A DNA stretch of 6,014 nt from Actinomycetota bacterium (GTDB lineage: Bacteria; Actinomycetota; Thermoleophilia; Gaiellales; Gaiellaceae), in assembly GCA_013812465.1 (NCBI GenBank), contig JACCTK010000043.1, positions 1-6,014 on the forward strand, read 5' to 3'. Within the stretch, counting starts at the first letter, position 1, and each line of letters opens with the position of its first letter. Position numbers and translations under genes: made by a program. This document shows positions 1-6,014 of the stretch, in pieces. The notes beneath the pieces are model-generated. The model saw only the letters and a program-made list of their open reading frames with translations, was not told the origin of the DNA and searched no databases.

Positions 1-156
1 GAGTCAACGGTCATCGTCGGCCATGAGTTGATCTGGGATGTCATCGACGCGCTGGTGGGACGCGGAGACGTAACGCTGCCGAGGGTGCTAGCCGGAACTC
101 GACAGACCCCAGAGGCCCTTCAAGATCTCCTGTTCATCCGGAAGAAACGGCGATGA
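1..156 (+). CDS. C-terminal fragment of an unidentified protein
   Basis: The frame is open from the first base of the window and ends at TGA 154-156, giving the last 51 residues of a protein whose start lies outside. I do not recognise the family. The fragment has a hydrophobic/acidic stretch (VIVGHELIWDVIDALVGRG), then a segment with RVLAGTRQTPEAL, and ends in a very basic tail (FIRKKRR). The composition looks like a small soluble protein. It does not resemble the C-terminus of the RNA polymerase beta' subunit, which often precedes the str operon. The next gene-sized reading frame is on the opposite strand, so this gene ends in a convergent arrangement. An 18-bp palindrome lies 42 bp after the stop and could help end the transcript, although no T-run follows it. 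Its being coding is supported only by the open frame and high-GC codon use. Confidence 0.5.
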   Translation, partial: ESTVIVGHELIWDVIDALVGRGDVTLPRVLAGTRQTPEALQDLLFIRKKRR

Positions 157-245
157 TTTCGCGGATCCGAGGCTCGCTCAGCCGCCAAGCCCCGATCGAG
201 CGACTCGAGTCGCTCAGGAACAACCTTCTTGGGTCCTACAACTAG
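153..245 (+). CDS. possible 30-codon ORF overlapping the upstream stop (ATGA)
   Basis: An ATG at 153-155 overlaps the TGA at 154-156 in the ATGA arrangement typical of translationally coupled genes. The frame runs 30 codons to TAG 243-245. The predicted peptide begins MISRIRGSLSRQ and ends NNLLGSYN; it is basic and has no recognisable domain. The upstream GAAG/GAAACGG is at best a weak ribosome binding site, so translation would depend on coupling. The frame contains a perfect 18-bp palindrome (198-215), which is unusual inside a coding sequence and suggests that this stretch could instead be a 3' untranslated region. It could also be the remnant of a longer C-terminus displaced by a frameshift. 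Short ORFs like this arise easily by chance, so confidence is low. Confidence 0.2.
   Translation: MISRIRGSLSRQAPIERLESLRNNLLGSYN
198..215. repeat. perfect 18-bp palindrome GAGCGACTCGAGTCGCTC
   Basis: The sequence equals its own reverse complement. As RNA it could fold into a 7-bp GC-rich stem with a TCGA tetraloop. It lies 42 bp downstream of the stop of the first gene. No T-rich tract follows on either strand, so it is not a classical intrinsic terminator. It could be a U-tract-less terminator or a dimeric protein binding site. Confidence 0.5.
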
Positions 246-257
246 AGCGGGGATCAG

Positions 258-368
258 GTCTTCCAGGTTCCACCGTCCAGCGACTGCGCGGATTCAGGAG
301 ACAGCGAGCTCAGCGAGGCTCGAGCGGCTTGTTTCGTAGAACCGGGGTGAGTCTTCCACACTCCACCG
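258..368. repeat. imperfect direct repeat pair flanking gene-free DNA
   Basis: Copy 1 (258-275, GTCTTCCAGGTTCCACCG) and copy 2 (351-368, GTCTTCCACACTCCACCG) match at 15 of 18 positions. They differ only in a central triplet and are 93 bp apart. Each is preceded within about 10 bp by CGGGG (248-252 and 343-347). Copy 2 ends 3 bp before the stop codon of the minus-strand GGDEF gene. The 126 bp from 246 to 371 otherwise hold no gene, tRNA or clear terminator. The pair may be binding sites or duplicated debris. Confidence 0.35.
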
Positions 369-371
369 AGC

Positions 372-1532
372 CTACGCCTGTCCTGCGCTACGCGAGACGT
401 CGGCCCGATCCTTGCCGAGGTCCTTCGCGCGGTACAGCGCCCCGTCCGCGCGCTCGAAGAGACCGGCCGCGGTGTCGCCGTGCTGCAACTCGGCGATTCC
501 CGCCGACAACCGCAACCGGTCGTCGGCCGGGCCGAGTGAGGTTCCCCGCATCGAGCTCTGCACACGCCGATAGAGCTGATCCGCGTCCTCGGCGCCCGAC
601 TCGGGGAGGATCACCGCGAACTCGTCCCCGCCGATCCGCGCTGCCACGTCCACCGAGCGCACGGCTTCGCGCAGGCGGTCGGCCGCTTGGGCGAGGACGC
701 GGTCGCCCGCGAGGTGACCGACCTTGTCGTTGATCGACTTGAAGTCGTCGACGTCGAAGACGATGAGCGCGAGGGCGCGCTCGTAGCGCTGCGCCCTCAG
801 GACCTCACGGCGCAAGGTCTCGTGGAAGTACCTCTGGTTGTAGAGGCCGGTGAGCGCGTCCGTCTCGGCGAGCTTGCGCGCCTCGCCGTAGCGGCGTGCG
901 TTCTCGAGCGCGGGAATGCTGGACCCGACCAGGCTCTCGGCCTGCTCGATGTGCTCCGACCGGGGCTCGTAGTCGCGCGAGCGCCAGAAGAGCGAGAGCG
1001 TTCCGACAGGACTCAGCTCGCGTCCCATGAGGGGGATGAAGACCCCTCCGGAGATGACCTCCGAGTCCGGCAGCTCGCGGTCGCGGCCGTAGCGGTACGT
1101 GACCGTGATCGTCCCGGCCAGCGCCCCGGCGACACCGGAGGTCGGAGGCTTGGTCGTCTCCTCGGCCGTCATGCCTCGCGTCGAGACCGTCGGAGCCGCC
1201 CCGTGCCCCTCGACGACCATCATGGCGGCGTCGAATCCGGGGATCTCCATCGCCGCGTCGAGAACGCGATCCATCAGCTCCTCGAGGTCGATAGAGCCGC
1301 CAAGCTCGCCGAAGAGACGGTTGCGTCGATTCTCACGCTCTGAGCGCTCCAGCGCCTCGGAGAGATCGCTCGAGAGCTCGTCCATCTTCAGCCGCATCTC
1401 GTCGACCGCGCGCACGAGTCCCTCGTTCGGCTCGGGCGCCGACGCCGAGAGTCGACGAACGACGACGAGCGCGAGCGCCGCGGCCACAACCAGAAGCGCC
1501 GCCACGGCGGCGATCACCACGCCTGTAGTCAC
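372..1532 (-). CDS. membrane-anchored GAF-GGDEF diguanylate cyclase
   Basis: This probably makes cyclic di-GMP from two GTP at the inner face of the membrane. Using the GTG at 1530-1532, the protein has 386 residues. It has one N-terminal transmembrane helix (about 4-26), a charged, probably coiled-coil stretch (about 38-70) and a GAF-like sensor region (about 75-215, with LFGELGGSIDLEELMDRVL and GGVFIPL). A GGDEF domain follows (about 220-375). Its hallmarks are intact: TDALTGLYN, the metal-binding Asp in FDVDDF (about 260), SINDKVGHLAGD for guanine binding, and GGDEF at 301-305. An RSVD product-inhibition I-site (292-295) sits exactly five residues before GGDEF. The frame extends 30 codons further up to an ATG at 1622, but that part is low-complexity basic and would bury the helix, so I prefer the GTG, which has GGGG 8 nt upstream. 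The signal sensed is unknown. It lies downstream of a degenerate paralogue on the same strand and may be co-transcribed with it. Confidence 0.88.
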   Translation of the reverse strand: MTTGVVIAAVAALLVVAAALALVVVRRLSASAPEPNEGLVRAVDEMRLKMDELSSDLSEALERSERENRRNRLFGELGGSIDLEELMDRVLDAAMEIPGFDAAMMVVEGHGAAPTVSTRGMTAEETTKPPTSGVAGALAGTITVTYRYGRDRELPDSEVISGGVFIPLMGRELSPVGTLSLFWRSRDYEPRSEHIEQAESLVGSSIPALENARRYGEARKLAETDALTGLYNQRYFHETLRREVLRAQRYERALALIVFDVDDFKSINDKVGHLAGDRVLAQAADRLREAVRSVDVAARIGGDEFAVILPESGAEDADQLYRRVQSSMRGTSLGPADDRLRLSAGIAELQHGDTAAGLFERADGALYRAKDLGKDRADVSRSAGQA

Positions 1533-1569
1533 ACCGCCATCCCCAGTTCTCCGTGCAACCGCGCTCCTT
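1529..1569 (-). promoter_or_regulatory. strong Shine-Dalgarno with 9-codon leader ORF overlapping the GGDEF start
   Basis: On the minus strand a consensus AAGGAG (1569-1564) is followed after 5 nt by TTG (1558-1556). From that TTG a 9-codon frame (TTG CAC GGA GAA CTG GGG) continues to TGA 1531-1529, which overlaps the GTG start of the diguanylate cyclase gene (1532-1530) as GTGA. The SD is 31 nt from the GTG, too far to serve it directly, and no in-frame start lies near it. Reading it as a leader ORF that couples translation into the cyclase gene is inference. The SD match could be chance. Confidence 0.25.
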
Positions 1570-1579
1570 GTAGTGACGC

Positions 1580-1604
1580 GTTCGGGGGAGTCAGACCCTC
1601 GAAC
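1580..1604. repeat. short imperfect hairpin in the GGDEF leader
   Basis: The arms GTTCGGGGG (1580-1588) and CCCTCGAAC (1596-1604) are complementary except for one position, which becomes a G-U wobble if the plus strand is transcribed. The loop is 7 nt (AGTCAGA). It lies between the long palindrome and the AAGGAG of the minus-strand GGDEF gene, so it may fold in that gene's leader. No T-run accompanies it. Confidence 0.3.
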
Positions 1605-1644
1605 GAGGCACCCCCATCGCACTGTACTCAGAGAACTGGATGCT

Positions 1645-1680
1645 GCCAGTAGGGGCGAGGCTTGCCTCGCCCCTACTGGC
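1645..1680. repeat. perfect 17-bp inverted repeat, REP/MITE-like or terminator hairpin
   Basis: The arms GCCAGTAGGGGCGAGGC (1645-1661) and its exact complement (1664-1680) are separated by only TT. This gives one very stable GC-rich stem with effectively a 4-nt loop. It begins 5 bp beyond the stop codon of the degenerate GGDEF gene and lies between the two GGDEF genes. In the direction of those genes it is followed by AGCATCCAG, not a U-tract, so it is not a standard intrinsic terminator. It could still end or stabilise transcripts, as hairpins without U-tails are proposed to do in actinobacteria. The GTAGGGGCGAGG core resembles dispersed intergenic palindromes seen in many high-GC genomes. 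That resemblance is from memory, and only one copy is in this window. Confidence 0.75.
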
Positions 1681-1685
1681 TCCCG

Positions 1686-2366
1686 TTAGCCGGAAAAGCG
1701 CTGCGCTCGCGACGCCGCGCCTTCGTGACCGACCGCCCGTCGCGCTCGGGCGTCGAACGACTTGCTGGTCTCGTCCGGCCTCCACTCGACGACATCCGTC
1801 AGAACCGTCAATCTCTCGGCTGGGTTTTCGAAAGACTTTGCCAGCTCTATGCGCAGACGACCGTGAAAGCGCCACGCGGCCTCCGCAGATGTCTCCGGCA
1901 ACAGCACCACGAGCTCGTCGTCTCGGCTGCGAACCACCTTGTCGCTCGTCCGGGTGACTCGCGCGAGCAGCGCAGCGAGGTCGGCCGCGACCTGCTCGAT
2001 CTCATGCGGAGCGGCCAGATCGTGCACGTCGAGCACGATCAGCGACAGCGGCCGCTGGCTCGTGCGGGCTCGCAGCACCTCACGCTCGAGCTCGGCTTCG
2101 TAACCGTGTCGCTGGTGGGCGTTCGTCAGTCCATCCCAGGTCAGCTCGTGCTCCCGGACGGTGTTTGCCTTGACCTCGTCCGAGCGGTCGAGCGCATCGC
2201 GCAGCGAATCCGAGATCGATGAGAGGTGATCGTCGACGCGGCCGAGCATGGCGTCGAACCGCCGTCGCGTGTGCGCACGTAGCGCCCGGACGGCCACAAT
2301 CGCCAGGGCGAGCACGGCGCCCGTCGCGACGAGTACGGCAATCGTGGTCTCGGTCAGCTCGACCAC
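1686..2366 (-). CDS. membrane-anchored degenerate GGDEF protein, possible c-di-GMP receptor
   Basis: From GTG 2364-2366 this is 226 residues: one N-terminal transmembrane helix (about 8-29, TIAVLVATGAVLALAIVAV), a charged helical linker (about 35-75) and a shortened GGDEF-like domain (about 76 to the end). Homology to the neighbouring cyclase is visible: EVLRARTSQRPLSLIVLDVHDL against EVLRAQRYERALALIVFDVDDF, and LVVLLPE against FAVILPE. The active site is lost. GGDEF has become RDDEL (148-152), the SIND...GHxxGD guanine-binding segment is missing (about 6 residues shorter) and LTGLYN is altered. An RTSD I-site (139-142) remains exactly five residues before the motif. In this family that pattern suggests c-di-GMP binding without synthesis; that role is inference. 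The start is uncertain: GGAG abuts the GTG, an ATG at 2436-2438 would give 250 residues, and a CTG at 2355-2357 has the best SD spacing. It is divergent from rpsL. Confidence 0.8.
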   Translation of the reverse strand: MVELTETTIAVLVATGAVLALAIVAVRALRAHTRRRFDAMLGRVDDHLSSISDSLRDALDRSDEVKANTVREHELTWDGLTNAHQRHGYEAELEREVLRARTSQRPLSLIVLDVHDLAAPHEIEQVAADLAALLARVTRTSDKVVRSRDDELVVLLPETSAEAAWRFHGRLRIELAKSFENPAERLTVLTDVVEWRPDETSKSFDARARRAVGHEGAASRAQRFSG

Positions 2367-2517
2367 CTCCGAAGGCTCACTGTAATCGGGCGATCGGCCA
2401 TGCGGGCGTTTTCGGCAAAGGCCCTTCTTTGCTACCATCCCGCGGCTTGGTTGGCGGGCAGCGCATGCCTGCTGGCCGTTCTGTGTGAGTTCATACGACC
2501 TCGAAGTAGGAGCTAGC
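2367..2517. promoter_or_regulatory. divergent intergenic region between GGDEF gene and str operon
   Basis: These 151 bp must start transcription in both directions: leftward for the GGDEF pair and rightward for rpsL-rpsG-fusA-tuf. For the operon the best core element is an extended -10, TGCTACCAT (2430-2438), with a poor -35 (TTTCGG, 2410-2415) at 17-bp spacing. This would give a leader of about 70 nt. Leftward, TACAGT (2384-2379, minus strand) is a possible -10 without a matching -35; if used, transcription would begin only a few bases before the GTG of the GGDEF gene. Neither assignment is secure. I see no long hairpin or attenuator in the leader. Confidence 0.35.
2508..2512 (+). promoter_or_regulatory. 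Shine-Dalgarno of rpsL (AGGAG)
   Basis: AGGAG lies 5 nt before GTG 2518-2520 and fixes that codon as the start of S12, rather than the in-frame GTG at 2485, which would add 11 residues not found in the family. Confidence 0.85.
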
Positions 2518-2886
2518 GTGCCAACGGTCAATCAGCTCGTCCGGAAGGGGCGAAAGTCCCCGAAGGAGAAGACGAAGACACCGGCCCTCCGGGGAGCGCC
2601 GCAGAAGCGGGGCGTGTGCACGCGCGTCTATACGACGACGCCGAAGAAGCCGAACTCCGCGCTTCGCAAGGTTGCGCGCGTGCGTCTGACGAACAGCATG
2701 GAGGTAGGCGCGTACATCCCGGGCGAGGGGCACAACCTGCAGGAGCACTCGGTGGTGCTCGTCCGCGGCGGTCGTGTCAAAGATCTCCCAGGGTTTCGCT
2801 ACAAGGTCATTCGCGGCGGTCTCGACTCGGCGGGGGTCTCCGAGCGACGCCAGGCACGCTCCAAGTACGGCGCGAAGAAGGCGTAG
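2518..2886 (+). CDS. rpsL: 30S ribosomal protein S12
   Basis: S12 sits at the decoding centre of the small subunit and controls translational accuracy. The 122-residue product starts at GTG with the family signature [11 protein letters not shown]. It contains [23 protein letters not shown] split across the 30-50 region, [18 protein letters not shown] (70-86), VKDLPG (87-92) and the C-terminal [14 protein letters not shown]. Length matches the family (about 122-125). Lys43 and Lys88, the positions most often changed in streptomycin resistance, are both the wild-type lysine, so this sequence predicts ribosomal sensitivity. Asp89, the residue methylthiolated by RimO in E. coli, is present. It is the first gene of the str operon and ends 9 bp before rpsG. 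Nothing odd is seen apart from small substitutions such as Phe after PG. Confidence 0.98.
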   Translation: MPTVNQLVRKGRKSPKEKTKTPALRGAPQKRGVCTRVYTTTPKKPNSALRKVARVRLTNSMEVGAYIPGEGHNLQEHSVVLVRGGRVKDLPGFRYKVIRGGLDSAGVSERRQARSKYGAKKA

Positions 2887-2895
2887 GAAAAGCAG

Positions 2896-3366
2896 ATGCC
2901 CCGTCGCGCGGAGATCCAGCCCCGCCAGCTCGATCCCGATGCCGTCCACGGCTCGGTCCTCGTGACGCAGCTCGTCAACCGGCTGATGCTGGACGGTAAG
3001 AAGTCCGTCGCCGAGCTGATCGTCTACGAAGGGCTCAGAATCGCGTCCGAGCGCGCCGGCAAGCCGGAGCTCGAGGTGCTCGAGCAGGCGGTGAAGAGCG
3101 TCACGCCGGTGCTCGAGGTGCGCTCGCGCCGCGTGGGCGGCGCCAACTACCAGGTGCCGATCGAGGTTCCGCAGCGACGCGCGCGGACGCTCGCGCTGCG
3201 CTGGCTCGTGCAGAACGCGCGAGACCGGCGCGAGAAGGGAATGCCGCAGAAGCTCGCGGGCGAGCTCGTCGACGCGCTGAACCAGCAGGGTGGCGCCTAC
3301 AAGAAGAAGGACGACATCTACCGAATGGCCCAGGCCAACAAGGCCTTCGCGCACTACCGCTGGTAG
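2896..3366 (+). CDS. rpsG: 30S ribosomal protein S7
   Basis: S7 nucleates assembly of the 30S head and lies near the E site and mRNA exit channel. The ATG at 2896 gives 156 residues, the usual bacterial length. Recognisable segments are MPRRAEI at the start, [18 protein letters not shown] (23-40), the strongly conserved [21 protein letters not shown] block near 80-95 (here ending PQRRAR), ALRWLV (100-105), and the tail [19 protein letters not shown] overlapping the rpsL stop is 7 nt before the ATG, so translation is likely coupled to rpsL. In E. coli S7 represses this operon by binding a long rpsL-rpsG intercistronic RNA. Here the gap is only 9 nt, so that particular target cannot exist in the same form. 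Confidence 0.98.
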   Translation: MPRRAEIQPRQLDPDAVHGSVLVTQLVNRLMLDGKKSVAELIVYEGLRIASERAGKPELEVLEQAVKSVTPVLEVRSRRVGGANYQVPIEVPQRRARTLALRWLVQNARDRREKGMPQKLAGELVDALNQQGGAYKKKDDIYRMAQANKAFAHYRW

Positions 3367-3383
3367 CGCAGGTTCTACAGAGC

Positions 3384-5492
<2,109 letters not shown>

Positions 5493-5514
5493 GACCCAGT
5501 AAACGAGTTACCCC

Positions 5515-5519
5515 GGAGG
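5515..5519 (+). promoter_or_regulatory. Shine-Dalgarno of tuf (GGAGG)
   Basis: GGAGG within CCCCGGAGGC is 9 nt before the tuf ATG. It is the strongest ribosome binding site in the operon, in keeping with the high expression EF-Tu needs. The 36-bp fusA-tuf gap contains no clear terminator or promoter. Confidence 0.8.
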
Positions 5520-5528
5520 CATTCACCC

Positions 5529-6014
<486 letters not shown>

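Noticed and set aside
1..156. The first gene as the end of rpoC
   Set aside because: Genomic context suggested it, but the residues do not resemble the beta' C-terminus.
246..371. A tRNA or small structured RNA in the gene-free stretch
   Set aside because: No cloverleaf, T-arm or long stem could be found; only a 5-bp CGAGC/GCTCG pairing is present.
1533..1622. ATG start at 1622 for the diguanylate cyclase
   Set aside because: It would put 30 poorly ordered residues before the transmembrane helix and overlap the leader hairpin and SD; the GTG at 1532 fits a membrane anchor better. Not fully excluded.
329..1689. Plus-strand frames of 130-220 codons over the GAF-GGDEF gene
   Set aside because: They are low-complexity Arg/Pro/Ser-rich translations antisense to a gene with clear GGDEF motifs.
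2485..2517. N-terminal extension of S12 from the in-frame GTG at 2485
   Set aside because: S12 proteins begin at the PT(I/V)NQLVRKGR sequence, and a good AGGAG lies between the two GTG codons, 5 nt before 2518.
2518..2886. Streptomycin-resistance allele of rpsL
   Set aside because: Lys43 and Lys88 are both the sensitive, wild-type residues.

Overview
This window is high-GC bacterial DNA. It holds the start of a conserved str (streptomycin) operon preceded by two unusual signalling genes on the opposite strand. The ribosomal proteins and elongation factors look actinobacterial: the partial EF-Tu has NKAD in its G4 motif and the ITKVL...[15 protein letters not shown] pattern, S12 starts at GTG, and G/C dominates third codon positions. 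A deep-branching actinomycete such as a Thermoleophilia/Gaiellales/Rubrobacter type is a reasonable guess. That placement is inference, because no 16S gene or phylogeny is available here.

Layout. Positions 1-156 (+) are the last 51 codons of a gene I cannot identify. A possible 30-codon ORF (153-245) overlaps its stop by ATGA and contains a perfect 18-bp palindrome. Positions 246-371 have no gene but carry an imperfect direct repeat (258-275 and 351-368). Two membrane-anchored GGDEF-domain genes follow on the minus strand. The promoter-distal one (372-1532) has a GAF-like sensor region and an intact GGDEF active site. The promoter-proximal one (1686 to about 2366) has a degenerate active site (RDDEL) but keeps a correctly spaced RxxD c-di-GMP-binding I-site. 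Between them lies a perfect 17-bp inverted repeat with a 2-nt spacer (1645-1680), plus a leader with a strong Shine-Dalgarno and a 9-codon ORF that overlaps the start of the second gene.

From about 2370 transcription diverges. The plus strand carries rpsL (S12, 2518-2886), rpsG (S7, 2896-3366), fusA (EF-G, 3384-5492) and the 5' part of tuf (EF-Tu, 5529 to the window edge). Gaps are short (9, 17 and 36 bp), as expected for one transcript. These genes make two 30S proteins and the two GTPases that drive elongation.

The str operon itself is ordinary. rpoB/rpoC do not lie immediately upstream as they do in many bacteria. The most interesting content is the tandem GGDEF pair: a probable diguanylate cyclase next to a catalytically degenerate paralogue that may act as a c-di-GMP receptor, read divergently from the translation operon. 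I found no CRISPR array, transposase, rRNA or tRNA, and no convincing evidence of a wholly new system.
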